Of a DNA stretch of 64,000 bases, positions 26,292 to 35,796 are shown piece after piece. Position 1 is the stretch's first letter; each line of letters opens with the position of its first letter. The notes below the pieces were generated by a model. It had not been told where the DNA came from. It did not search any database and saw nothing but the letters and a program-made list of their open reading frames with translations. Origin of the DNA: Weissella diestrammenae (GTDB lineage: Bacteria > Bacillota > Bacilli > Lactobacillales > Lactobacillaceae); contig NZ_CP060724.1 in assembly GCF_014397255.1 (NCBI RefSeq), positions 186,001 to 250,000 of the forward strand, given 5' to 3'. The position numbers and the translations under genes were made by a program.

Positions 26292-27590
26292 TTAAGCTTC
26301 GACCGCTGAATCAACGATTAAAGCAACTACTTGCTTAATCGCGATATCGTGGGCCAACATGTCTTCTGACAAAGCATTACGAATACCTGCTTCATCCATG
26401 TTATATTCAGTTGCCAATGCTTTAACTTCGGCATCAATGTCAGCTTGTGATGGCTTAATATTTTCAGCATTTACAATTGCTTCCAAAACCAAGTTCGTCT
26501 TCACACGCTTTTCGGCACCTTCTTCATATTGATGATGAATATCATCAGTTGATTGCCCAGTAATTTGTGAATACATTTCAGGTGAAATACCTTGATTTTG
26601 CATTGAAGCAAAGAATGAATTCATTTGACGATGAACATCTTCTTCAATCATTGCATTAGGAATTTCGTCACCAACAACTTTTGCATTGTCAACAGCAGCA
26701 GCAACTGCTGCGTCTTCTTTTGCTTCCTTAGCTGCTTGAACTTTAGCTTCAGTCAAACGGTCTTTTGTCTTGGCCTTTAATTCAGTCAAGCCTGCCACTT
26801 CTTCATCCACATCCTTAGCAAATTCATCATCCAAAGCTGGTACTTCCTTCACCTTAACTTCGTGAATGGTTGTTTCAAACAATGCTTCTTTACCTGCTAA
26901 GTCTTCTGCTTGATAGTCTTCTGGGAAAGTAACGTTCACTTCAACTGATTCACCAGCTTTATGTCCAACTAATTGGTCTTCAAAGCCAGGAATGAATTGA
27001 CCTGAACCAAGTTCAAGGCTAAAGTTGTCCCCTTTTCCACCATCAAAGTGCTCACCATCGACTGAACCATCAAAGTCGATCACAACAGTGTCACCCTTTG
27101 CTGCAGCTTGGTCTTCAACCAAAACAAGTTCAGCTTGGTTTTGACGCATATTTTCAATTTCAGCATCCACGTCTGCATCAGACACTTCAACGTCTTGCTT
27201 AGCAACTTGAACCCCTTTATACTCACCAAGTTCAATTTCAGGTGCCACTTCAACTTCGGCTGTAATCACCCAAGGCTTTCCTTTTTCTAGTGATTCCACC
27301 CCAATTTGTGGTTGGTTAACAGGTGTAATTGCTGTTGCTGAAATCGCAGCTGGATAAGCTTCTTGTAGCGCAAAGTTCAATGCATCTTCATATAATGCTT
27401 CTTCTCCAAAGCGAGAAATAAACATTTGCTTTGGCATTTTTCCCTTACGGAATCCAGGCACATTCAAAGTACCCTTAACTTTATTAAATGCAGCATCAAT
27501 TGCTGCGGCGTGATCTTCAACTGGAATTTCAAACTTTAATGTTCCCTTGTTCCCGTCTCCACGTGTAAATTCTGCGTTGTTTGCAACCAT
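26292..27590 (-). CDS. tig: Trigger factor
   Basis: Ribosome-bound chaperone and peptidyl-prolyl isomerase acting on nascent chains. The 432 residues comprise the ribosome-binding domain with NVPGFRKGKMPKQMF near residue 42, an FKBP-type PPIase domain (AAKGDTVVIDFDGSVDGEHF, about residue 155) and the helical C-terminal chaperone domain. ATG 27590 has GGAGG nine bases upstream; the frame extends seven codons further without an SD. It lies between ppcA and clpX; the usual tuf-tig-clpX order is interrupted here by ppcA. Confidence 0.96.
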   Translation of the reverse strand: MVANNAEFTRGDGNKGTLKFEIPVEDHAAAIDAAFNKVKGTLNVPGFRKGKMPKQMFISRFGEEALYEDALNFALQEAYPAAISATAITPVNQPQIGVESLEKGKPWVITAEVEVAPEIELGEYKGVQVAKQDVEVSDADVDAEIENMRQNQAELVLVEDQAAAKGDTVVIDFDGSVDGEHFDGGKGDNFSLELGSGQFIPGFEDQLVGHKAGESVEVNVTFPEDYQAEDLAGKEALFETTIHEVKVKEVPALDDEFAKDVDEEVAGLTELKAKTKDRLTEAKVQAAKEAKEDAAVAAAVDNAKVVGDEIPNAMIEEDVHRQMNSFFASMQNQGISPEMYSQITGQSTDDIHHQYEEGAEKRVKTNLVLEAIVNAENIKPSQADIDAEVKALATEYNMDEAGIRNALSEDMLAHDIAIKQVVALIVDSAVEA

Positions 27591-27752
27591 TTTTAAATTC
27601 CTCCATAACAAGTCACTCTAAACACATTAAAATGACTAGTTAAATTTCTATTTAACATACTTAACTAGTTTACCCTACTTTGCACACTTTGAAAAGACAA
27701 ACTCCCCTGCAACTTAGACAAAAACATTTCAACGACACCTTATTTTAATTTT

Positions 27753-29267
27753 TTATCCCAAAAAATGGCGTAATTGGGCTTGACGTTCGATCATCGCCGT
27801 CAATGCTACGGGTGCCCCCGATAAGTCATCAACCAAATGATCAGCTAATTCGGCATGTTGTCGCTGTTCGTCGGTTACTGGCCCAATTGGTAAATTAAAG
27901 ACATCTGTCAAAATTTCGATATCTTCGATCACAGCTTGCCATGCGGCATTACTCTGAGCTAACTTCCGCAATGCCGATTGACTAACATATGCTGACAATT
28001 CGGAAAAGTCCTTTGCCATATTAGGATAACTTTGCACTAATACCGCTAATTCATCTGCGCTCAAGGCCTTCAACGCACGTCCAAAGCCAATAAACTCTGG
28101 TGGCACACCGACCGAATAAAAAGCACCTGTAAATGTGATTGCTCGTGGTAATGAAATGCCATCAACTTCGCGTGAATAACCTAAAACACCAACGTGTTGT
28201 CGTCGATCGCGCCGTTTTGGAAACGCCTTAAATACTGGTTGCATATCTAGTACAAGTTCGTCTAACGTCTGTTTATAAATTTTAGCTGACTTTTCCGCAA
28301 TCGTGATAAGTATTGCTTGAGCAGCTGCCGTAAAGCTTATTGGCTGTGCAGTAGGCAGTGCCTCATTTAAATCAGCAATCGCACGTTTAACCGTTACCAG
28401 TGGATAATCATATCGGAAAGCCGATTGAACGGTTACCGTTCTAACACCACTAAATTCTTCAATAAATCGTGGAATCCGTTTTGGTGATAGTCCCCCACGG
28501 AAAATAGCTGACCCCATACCGACAATCGGATAAATGGGCAACCTCTCTTGTTCTGAAAACTCGTGTAACCGGGCAATTGCTAACTTATTACCAATAATTG
28601 AACTCATAAAGCCTGAAGACAATGCTGAATCAGAGCCCGCAAGGAAAACACGCATATATTCAGGCCTAACCCCAAAATGCTTTTCATGTAAAGTAAGATA
28701 TTCCCGCAAGATTTCCGGTGCATGCAATTGCGTTTCAAATCCTTCAAATAATGGAATCATCTTAATATACGATGAGTTCTTGCGCCCTTCGGTGAAAACA
28801 TTAGTTTTAAACGAAGCTAATCGTTCAAATAGACGCTGCATTTCGATAATTTGATCGGCACGTTCCGCCATCGGTAGAATTGCTTCGAATAATGGTCGTT
28901 GTTGAAATCCCAAATCATGACCAAAGTCTTCAGCGGAAAGAAAAGCTGTCATCGCTTGCATTAAATTATAACCAGTTTCCTCCCAAATATTCGGAAATCT
29001 GAAGGTAATAAATTCATCACGACCGAGTGCGTGGTCCTTAAAATAGTCGTATTCACTTGAAAACAGTCGATCAATCACAGCTGCATCCGCATGTTTTCCT
29101 TCCCAATCCCACATGTATTCATCAACATTCAGTGTTGAAAAATTTTGGAAGGCCTCATAGGTTTCACTATATGCAGAAATGAATGGACTATTAGTATTAT
29201 CCCAAAATGCCGCATTTGCATTGTCTGGATGTTGCGTACCCATCGTTACTGGAATCTTTCGTGCCAT
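27753..29267 (-). CDS. ppcA: Archaeal-type phosphoenolpyruvate carboxylase
   Basis: Carboxylates phosphoenolpyruvate to oxaloacetate, supplying C4 precursors such as aspartate. The length of 504 residues is about half that of bacterial/plant PEPC and fits the archaeal-type (PpcA) family. That family is known from archaea and a few bacteria, including Leuconostoc, Oenococcus and Clostridium perfringens. The N-terminus KIPVTMGTQHPDNANAAFWD is characteristic. Further conserved stretches include VFLAGSDSALSSGF (about residue 206), GGLSPKRIPRFIEEF, and RRQHVGVLGYSREVDGISLP. The ATG has AAGGGG upstream. It sits between tuf and tig with no partner gene of its own. Confidence 0.93.
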   Translation of the reverse strand: MARKIPVTMGTQHPDNANAAFWDNTNSPFISAYSETYEAFQNFSTLNVDEYMWDWEGKHADAAVIDRLFSSEYDYFKDHALGRDEFITFRFPNIWEETGYNLMQAMTAFLSAEDFGHDLGFQQRPLFEAILPMAERADQIIEMQRLFERLASFKTNVFTEGRKNSSYIKMIPLFEGFETQLHAPEILREYLTLHEKHFGVRPEYMRVFLAGSDSALSSGFMSSIIGNKLAIARLHEFSEQERLPIYPIVGMGSAIFRGGLSPKRIPRFIEEFSGVRTVTVQSAFRYDYPLVTVKRAIADLNEALPTAQPISFTAAAQAILITIAEKSAKIYKQTLDELVLDMQPVFKAFPKRRDRRQHVGVLGYSREVDGISLPRAITFTGAFYSVGVPPEFIGFGRALKALSADELAVLVQSYPNMAKDFSELSAYVSQSALRKLAQSNAAWQAVIEDIEILTDVFNLPIGPVTDEQRQHAELADHLVDDLSGAPVALTAMIERQAQLRHFLG

Positions 29268-29377
29268 GCTATTTTCCCCTTTTATTCAACTCTCGTATCC
29301 TGTACTCTTTCTAGTATTACATACATTCATCAAATTTTATAGTTTAATGTTAGGTTTTCAGCGGGTTTTATGGCAAA

Positions 29378-29411
29378 CAAAAAGAGTTTCATACATGTAT
29401 GAAACTCTTTT
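29378..29411 (-). terminator. Terminator after tuf
   Basis: A perfect 14-base-pair stem, AAAAGAGTTTCATA/TATGAAACTCTTTT, around a four-base loop with U-tracts on both strands lies 40 bases past the tuf stop. It separates tuf from ppcA. Confidence 0.88.
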
Positions 29412-29450
29412 CTTAAAAATTTACCTTTTCAAAAAGTAAGATCTAACGTA

Positions 29451-30638
29451 TTAGTCTTTGATTTCTGAAACAGTTCCGGCACCGACAGTACGTCCACCTT
29501 CACGAACAGTAAACTTCAAACCTTGCTCAATGGCAACTGGTGAGATCAATTCGATATCGAATGTCACGTGATCACCAGGCATAACCATTTCTACACCTTC
29601 TGGCAACTGAACAACACCAGTTACGTCAGTTGTGTGGAAGTAGAATTGAGGACGGTAATTAGTGAAGAATGGTGTGTGACGACCACCTTCTTCTTTAGTC
29701 AAAACATAGACTTCGGCCAAGAACTTAGTGTGAGTGTGAATTGATCCTGGCTTTGCCAAAACTTGTCCACGTTCGATTTCTGTACGATCAACACCACGCA
29801 ACAAAGCACCGATGTTATCTCCAGCTTGTCCTTGATCCATTGTCTTACGGAACATTTCAATTCCAGTAACAACAGTCTTACGGATTTCTTCCTTCAAACC
29901 GATAATTTCAACTTCATCGTTCAAAACGATAGTTCCACGATCGATACGTCCAGAAGCAACAGTTCCACGTCCAGTAATTGTGAATACGTCTTCGACAGGC
30001 ATCAAGAATGGCTTGTCAGTGTCACGTTCTGGTGTTGGAATGTAAGAATCAACAGTATCCATCAATTCTTCGATAACCTTAACTTGTTCAGGGTCACCTT
30101 CCAAAGCCTTCAAGGCTGATCCACGGATGAATGGAATATCATCCCCAGGGAAATCATATTCTGAAAGCAATTCACGTGCTTCCATTTCAACCAAGTCAAC
30201 CAATTCTTCGTCGTCAACCAAGTCAGTCTTGTTCAAGAATACGATCAAGTATTCAACACCAACTTGACGTGCCAACAAGATGTGCTCACGTGTTTGTGGC
30301 ATAGGACCGTCAGTTGCAGCGATAACCAAGATGGCACCGTCCATTTGAGCGGCTCCAGTGATCATGTTCTTAACGTAGTCCGCGTGCCCAGGGGCATCGA
30401 TGTGGGCATAGTGACGTGCTTCAGTCTCATACTCGATGTGAGCAGTGTTGATCGTGATTCCACGTTCGCGCTCTTCAGGAGCGGCGTCGATAGCAGCAAA
30501 GTCTTGTTGCTCAGCCAAGCCCTTATCAGCCAATACCTTTGAGATAGCAGCCGTCAAAGTCGTCTTACCGTGGTCGACGTGTCCGATAGTTCCAATGTTA
30601 ACGTGCGGCTTAGTGCGCTCGTAATGTTCCTTAGCCAA
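29451..30638 (-). CDS. tuf: Elongation factor Tu
   Basis: GTPase that delivers aminoacyl-tRNA to the ribosome. The protein has 395 residues. G1 is [12 protein letters not shown] (about residue 19), switch II is [13 protein letters not shown]4 is NKTD, and the three-domain length is normal. The start codon is TTG at 30638, with a full AGGAGG seven bases before it; no in-frame ATG is near, so the TTG start is well supported. It has tandem promoters upstream and an own terminator, and appears monocistronic. A short TTTTCG/CGAAAA hairpin lies immediately before the SD. Confidence 0.98.
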   Translation of the reverse strand: MAKEHYERTKPHVNIGTIGHVDHGKTTLTAAISKVLADKGLAEQQDFAAIDAAPEERERGITINTAHIEYETEARHYAHIDAPGHADYVKNMITGAAQMDGAILVIAATDGPMPQTREHILLARQVGVEYLIVFLNKTDLVDDEELVDLVEMEARELLSEYDFPGDDIPFIRGSALKALEGDPEQVKVIEELMDTVDSYIPTPERDTDKPFLMPVEDVFTITGRGTVASGRIDRGTIVLNDEVEIIGLKEEIRKTVVTGIEMFRKTMDQGQAGDNIGALLRGVDRTEIERGQVLAKPGSIHTHTKFLAEVYVLTKEEGGRHTPFFTNYRPQFYFHTTDVTGVVQLPEGVEMVMPGDHVTFDIELISPVAIEQGLKFTVREGGRTVGAGTVSEIKD

Positions 30639-30701
30639 AAGCTTATCCTCCTAATTTTCGTAAGTCGAAAACATGTTTACAACTTAAAAGTTGTTATTAC
30701 T

Positions 30702-30730
30702 AGTATACACTATTCTTAGCGTATCAGAAA
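30702..30730 (-). promoter_or_regulatory. tuf promoter, proximal
   Basis: Minus-strand TTTCTG (30730-30725), a 17-base spacer and TATACT (30707-30702) lie about 65 bases before the start codon. Confidence 0.5.
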
Positions 30731-30783
30731 CAACCTGGCGAAAATAATTTAATTGATTTCTCCCCTATGGGAAGCTGTAAACA

Positions 30784-30812
30784 ATTATATAAGACACTTT
30801 CCCTTTTGTAAA
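30784..30812 (-). promoter_or_regulatory. tuf promoter, distal
   Basis: Minus-strand TTTACA (30812-30807), a 17-base spacer and a consensus TATAAT (30789-30784) lie about 145 bases before tuf, just past the end of the TPR-like gene. Confidence 0.75.
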
Positions 30813-30834
30813 TAATTTTATCCGTAATTTTTTT

Positions 30835-31746
30835 CTACGGCATCAGTTCTAAAATGATTTGGTGTAATTTTTGACGAATTTGGCGTTGAGCGGTGCTTTC
30901 ATTTGATAAAGTCTCGCCTTTTGCCTCGGCTAACATTGCTTTAATCCAATCAGTTGGTGACTGAACGACCTGATTAAGTTGTGGGTACGCAACTAACATA
31001 TTTAGACGTAATCCTGCTTTGATTGCTGCTAAGGTGGCGCCATCTACCTGCATGTCATTCGTGTCTAAGATAGCCATTAATTGCTGATAAATTGGCATCT
31101 CTTCAATCGCTAATAGGGACTTAGGGACAACTATTAACTCGCTACCGTCAAACCAGAGCATTTTAACCTCTTGATCGACCTGTAGTCGTCGCAAGCGATC
31201 TAAAACAGTAACCCGTGTAATCGGTGTTAAAAATGGATCAACAAGCACAAATCTCGCGCCAGTTACATAATCAGCTAATGGTAAATGTTCGGCTGCTGTT
31301 AATCGCGTTTGTTGCTGAATCAGGTCACCATCACTTAAATGATAAAAATGTTTAGCCGTCGTTTGCAACGTTTGTGCATATAATTCTCGGTCTGCTTGTT
31401 CCTGTTGATTTATTTTCTCGCAAAGCGCTAATTGCCACTTAGTTGCTAAGGCAAACTCTCTTGCGATAAGGTAATGATGATTCTTCAACGCAATTTCAAC
31501 GTATTGCTCCGCTAAAACTTTTTTTTCAGTATATGAATCAATGAACTCATCAGCCAATGTATGCGCCAATTGATTCTGACCATCTGATAATAAGATCTGC
31601 GTTAGCAAGTGATTTAACGTCGGCGTTTGCTGCATTTCATAGGCTTGATTTAACAACTCTAAAGCGCGTCCAATTTCTTGCTGTTCAACTGCTAGTTGCG
31701 CTTTGTCAACTATTTTCTGATATTCATCTGATTCAAAAGCTGTCAT
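30835..31746 (-). CDS. TPR-like hypothetical protein
   Basis: A 303-residue soluble protein rich in helix-forming residues. The N-terminal third (for example IGRALELLNQAYEMQQTPTL, about residues 25-44, then QNQLAHTLADEFIDSYTEKK) reads like tetratricopeptide-type helical repeats. The middle and C-terminal parts, including VLDRLRRLQVDQEVKMLWFD, resemble nothing I can name. The ATG follows a strong GGAGG. It is placed between rnjB and tuf, 24 bases after a terminator hairpin, without a clear promoter of its own. A scaffold or adaptor role would be typical of TPR folds but is not supported by anything specific here. Confidence 0.75.
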   Translation of the reverse strand: MTAFESDEYQKIVDKAQLAVEQQEIGRALELLNQAYEMQQTPTLNHLLTQILLSDGQNQLAHTLADEFIDSYTEKKVLAEQYVEIALKNHHYLIAREFALATKWQLALCEKINQQEQADRELYAQTLQTTAKHFYHLSDGDLIQQQTRLTAAEHLPLADYVTGARFVLVDPFLTPITRVTVLDRLRRLQVDQEVKMLWFDGSELIVVPKSLLAIEEMPIYQQLMAILDTNDMQVDGATLAAIKAGLRLNMLVAYPQLNQVVQSPTDWIKAMLAEAKGETLSNESTAQRQIRQKLHQIILELMP

Positions 31747-31770
31747 TTTGATCCTCCTAATTAAAAACTA

Positions 31771-31796
31771 AAAAGGTCAACCAATTGGTTAACCTT
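31771..31796 (-). terminator. Terminator after the RNase J gene
   Basis: AAGGTTAACC/GGTTGACCTT stem (one G-U pair) with AATT loop is followed by UUUAGUUUUUA on the minus strand. It lies 11 bases past the RNase J stop and only 24 bases before the next start codon, so it may act as an attenuator for the TPR-like gene. Confidence 0.75.
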
Positions 31797-31807
31797 AATA
31801 CTCATCA

Positions 31808-33646
31808 TTATGCTTTATGTTGCACTTGTTTTTGGTTTGTTGTTTGCGCTACGTGTGGCATACTTTTATCATTTTGGCTTTGATTACCATTTGTTGTTTT
31901 TTTATTATTTGTCGCCTTATTGCCCGCTGACTTAGCAGCGTGCTTTAAGTTAGTCTTTCGACGACGACCATTCTGGTTAGCTTCCATGATAACTGGTAAA
32001 ATGACTGGCTTGCGACGCGTCTTTTCATACAAAAACTTACCTAATGCATCTCGGACGGAACCTTTTAACTTGCCCCAATCAAATTCCTTAGTATTTTTAA
32101 TCCCATCTGCAACTGTTGTTTGCACTAACTCAGCTGCCTCATGCAATAAATCTTTTGAGGTTTTAACATACACAAAGCCACGTGAATCAATTTTTGGTGC
32201 AGCAATGACTTTCTTTTTCTTTCGATCAATCGTCACAACTGCAATAAAGACACCATCTTCTGATAGTATTCGTCGATCGTTTAACACAATTGACCCAATG
32301 TCTCCGACACCAGAGCCGTCAATCATCGTTGAATTCACTTGAATTGAGCCTGATAATTCAGCGGCTTTATCCGTCAAATGTAACCGGTCGCCATTTTGCA
32401 AAATAAAGACATGTTCAGCCGTATATCCGACTTCTTCTGCCGCATGTAATCCAGCATTTAACATGCGATATTCGCCTTGAACTGGAATTACATTTTCAGG
32501 TTGCAACAAATTCAACATCAATTGAAAATCATTTTTTGAAGCATGACCTGATGATTTCAAATCAGTCGAAATTTGCTTAACCGTTGCACCCGCGCGGAAC
32601 AACATATCACGAGTACGTGCCACATACCCTTCCATTGCTGTTGAGGGGGTGGTTGTGATGAATACTAAATCGCCAGTTGTAATTTGGATATGTCGATCAT
32701 CACCATGCGCCATGCGTTGTAGATGACGGATAGGCTCCCCCATCTTACCAGTCTCTAAAATCACTGTTTCTTCTGGAGCGAGTGTTTTAATATTCTTTAG
32801 TGATACGAATAACTCGTTTTCTGATACCGGTAAATGTAATTTACCTAAGCGCAATGCTGTTCGAACAACCTTTTCCAGATCGTTACCTGACAAGATAATT
32901 TTTCGGTGTGTCCGATAGGCTGCCGAAATCACTTGCTGGATCCGTTGTATATTAGATGCCACTGCGGCGACAACGATACGTCCCTTATGATGCCTAAAGC
33001 CATCATAAATATAATCTGCAATTTCTGACTCATGTGCCGCTTGTCCATAATTAGCCGTACCTGCCGCATCAATTAGTAGCGCTTTGACCCCTTTACGCCC
33101 TATTTCGGCTAAGCGGAGCATATCCGTTCGATAATATGGCGCAGCGGTTGTGTCAAATTTAAAATCGCCAGTATATACGACTGACCCTTGTGGTGTTTCA
33201 ACAACAATCCCTAATGATTCTGGAATGCTGTGTGTCGTTTCAAAGAATGAAATCTTTACCGCGCCAAAATCAATTTCTTGATCCCCACGGACAACATGAT
33301 AATCATCAAACCCTTTGGTTCTTGGTTCTGCATCAATCGCCAATTTAGCTAATTCAATCGTTAATTCAGATCCAAAAATTGGCGCCGAAAGCTCACTTAA
33401 TAAATATGGCAAAGCCCCAATTGCATCGGCGTGACCATGGGTCAAAAAAATACCTGCCACTTTATCAGCATGGTCAACCAAATATTGAAAATCAGGGATA
33501 ACGACGTCAACCCCAAGTAAATCACTTTCTGGATACTGTAACCCGGCATCCAAAATAAAAATATCTTCTCCAACCGTAACAGCATACATGTTCTTTCCAT
33601 TTTCACGCATACCACCAAACGGCATCACTGTTAAATTTGTGCTCAT
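31808..33646 (-). CDS. rnjB: Ribonuclease J (J2-like)
   Basis: Metallo-beta-lactamase/beta-CASP ribonuclease for mRNA decay and rRNA maturation. The protein has 612 residues and begins LTVMPFGGMRENGKNMYAVT. The metal site reads THGHADAIGALPYLL near residue 69. RNase J1 has HGHEDHIGG; here the last His of HxHxDH is Ala, as in RNase J2-type paralogues, which have weak or no catalytic activity and pair with J1. The C-terminal 50 residues are a low-complexity tail rich in Asn, Lys and Gln. The SD before the ATG is weak (GGAATAAG). A J1 paralogue is not in this window. Confidence 0.88.
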   Translation of the reverse strand: MSTNLTVMPFGGMRENGKNMYAVTVGEDIFILDAGLQYPESDLLGVDVVIPDFQYLVDHADKVAGIFLTHGHADAIGALPYLLSELSAPIFGSELTIELAKLAIDAEPRTKGFDDYHVVRGDQEIDFGAVKISFFETTHSIPESLGIVVETPQGSVVYTGDFKFDTTAAPYYRTDMLRLAEIGRKGVKALLIDAAGTANYGQAAHESEIADYIYDGFRHHKGRIVVAAVASNIQRIQQVISAAYRTHRKIILSGNDLEKVVRTALRLGKLHLPVSENELFVSLKNIKTLAPEETVILETGKMGEPIRHLQRMAHGDDRHIQITTGDLVFITTTPSTAMEGYVARTRDMLFRAGATVKQISTDLKSSGHASKNDFQLMLNLLQPENVIPVQGEYRMLNAGLHAAEEVGYTAEHVFILQNGDRLHLTDKAAELSGSIQVNSTMIDGSGVGDIGSIVLNDRRILSEDGVFIAVVTIDRKKKKVIAAPKIDSRGFVYVKTSKDLLHEAAELVQTTVADGIKNTKEFDWGKLKGSVRDALGKFLYEKTRRKPVILPVIMEANQNGRRRKTNLKHAAKSAGNKATNNKKTTNGNQSQNDKSMPHVAQTTNQKQVQHKA

Positions 33647-33703
33647 ATGTTCTTATTCCATTTTCATTTTATTTCAAAGGGAGATTTCTCCCAAACGATA
33701 TTG

Positions 33704-34891
33704 TTATACTCTCAGTGTACCATATCGTGTGAGCCATTCAACTATCAAGTCCATTCGATCTAGTCGTAAACTAGGCAATCCATGTCTAGAAACATCATGC
33801 CAAGCCTGTGGTAATCTTGCCATGACTACGTCGGTAGACGTTGTCAATTTAACGGCCGCAAAAAAAGCCTCTGATTGTTCAATTGGCGTCCGCATATCAT
33901 ATTCACCATGCATTAATAACAAAGGTGTAACAACCTGTTCAGCATACGTAATTGGCGATTTTTCAGCCAAAACCTTTCTACCACGAGCCGTATAAGGTGC
34001 CGCATCCATCTCGCTCGCCACATAATAATAGCCAATATCTGAGGTGCCTACCAACGACTGCCAGTCCATCACTGAACGTTGCGCAATTGCTGCCTTAAAT
34101 CGATTGGTATGCGTGATTGCCCACCCAGTCATAAAACCACCATATGAGCCACCAATAATATATTGGGCTTGTTCATCGATTAAATCGCTATGCTGTGCTA
34201 TTGCAACATCTAAGCCGGTTAATATATCTTCAAAATCTTGTTCACCATAGTGACCAATCACACTTTCAATGAATGATTGACCATACGTTGTAGATCCATG
34301 AGGATTAACATATACCAAATTATAACCAGCACGACTAAGCATTTGAAATTCCCAAAAGAAAGCTTCACCATACGCGCTATGTGGTCCACCATGAACGTAC
34401 ACAATGACCGGTGCTTTCTTGTGCTGTTGATTGGGTAAAAACCAACCATCAACGATATCACCATTTTTACTACGAAAAACATATTTTTGATGTTCCTCAT
34501 AGCGTTGATTGGGATCCAAAATCACTTTGCCAGAAGTCAAATTAATCAACTGAGAAGGGTGCATAGATGTTGAGCGGACTGCCAGTGCAAAATCATCGAG
34601 AAATTTGAAATCATATAGCGCTTCAGCCTCATCGCGAACTAACTCTCTAGCACCCGAAATGTCTGCTAAATACAAACGATTATGTCCATGATAGCCAGTT
34701 TCAAAAGCATACGTTGTATTGTCTAACCATTGAACATATCGATTTTGTGCTTTAAAAACCGTATCTGAAAGTGGGGTTTCACTAAGTTCTTCGGCACTAA
34801 ATTGTAGAAAAGTTTCATGATCTAACATCTGATATAAGAATAGTTGTGACACGCGTCGGTTTGGAAAAGCGGCGTCTTTTGCAGTGAACAA
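33704..34891 (-). pseudogene. S9-family peptidase, catalytic C-terminal part (out of frame)
   Basis: This frame encodes the alpha/beta-hydrolase half of a prolyl-oligopeptidase (S9C acylaminoacyl-peptidase-like) enzyme. It has YVHGGPHSAYG, the nucleophile elbow GGSYGGFMTGW, the acid in GEYDMRTPIEQ and the His in AWHDVSRHG, so the catalytic triad is complete. The apparent start is a TTG inside the upstream fragment with no ribosome-binding site. Adding one base near 34902-34909 would join the two frames as YNPEGSAILFTAKD, giving about 628 residues. Confidence 0.85.
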
Positions 34892-35589
34892 AATTGCTGA
34901 ACCCTCGGGTTATAAATCGCCTCATCAACCATTACCATGGTTTTGTCAGAAATGATCCGTGTCAAATCGGTCCGATAATCAAAATCAACTAATTGCTTTT
35001 TTTGACCCAATCCATCTTTGTCATAATCAACAAGCATTAACAAGATTTTCTGTTCACTTCGAGCATCTGCGATTTGAATCTCCTGCTCAAATTGTTTAAG
35101 CAATCGGTCATTTGATGTCACGTCTACACTTCGCAACTCGAATTGTGGTTGACTGAAAATAAAGCCCTTCCCATCAGCCTTATACGTCAATTGAGAGACT
35201 TGATGAATCTGGGGACGTTTTTGATCCACATTCAAACCTGGTTGGCTGGCGGTTATTTGCGCCACATACAAAATATGCTCATCATCTGGCAACGGTAATA
35301 TTTGCGTGATTATCTCACTTTGACGAGTTAGTTGCTTATCTTCCGAATGTTCGAAATACTGATAAATTTGATTCGCTTTCAAATAAAAAATATGTTCATT
35401 TGTTACTTGGACATCTGTGATATCAGTGACTACAGTTTCAAGCTGATTATCAATCACACGTGCCAAATCATGTCGATAACTATTATTTTCACTATCTGCT
35501 TGACTGACAGTAATGAAAATTTGTCCATCAATCACAAATGGATTAGTGAGACTCTTTATTTCAAATAAATGCTCTGTTAAGGATTTCAT
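34822..35589 (-). pseudogene. S9-family peptidase, N-terminal propeller part (frameshifted)
   Basis: The fragment begins MKSLTEHLFEIKSLTNPFVI at 35589, with AGAGG six bases upstream; in-frame codons further upstream have no SD. The sequence has the irregular beta-strand repeats expected of the N-terminal propeller of S9 peptidases. It ends in a short out-of-frame tail (about 22 residues after YNPR) that overlaps the start of the catalytic fragment. A base missing from CCC or GGG at 34902-34909 explains the break. Intact S9C enzymes cleave short peptides; here activity depends on whether the frameshift is real. Confidence 0.82.
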
Positions 35590-35698
35590 TTTTGGCCTCT
35601 TTAAACTTATTTTCGTTGTTTTAGTATCGCACAATTTTAACAATCTGCGGTAATCACAGTCTGAATCTTTATCCATTTGTTAAAATCCACACGCTAAA

Positions 35699-35727
35699 AT
35701 AAAAAGGCCTTAATGAGCAAGGCCTTT
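35699..35727 (-). terminator. Terminator of the DUF948/YtxH-like unit
   Basis: AAAGGCCTT/AAGGCCTTT stem with a seven-base loop is followed by UUUUUAUUUUA on the minus strand. It separates this unit from the S9 peptidase gene. Confidence 0.85.
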
Positions 35728-35796
35728 CATCGATTGATCAAAATTAACACATTTAGAGTATGTATAGACATACGTTTTGTGTCAACTTTTCTGTGT

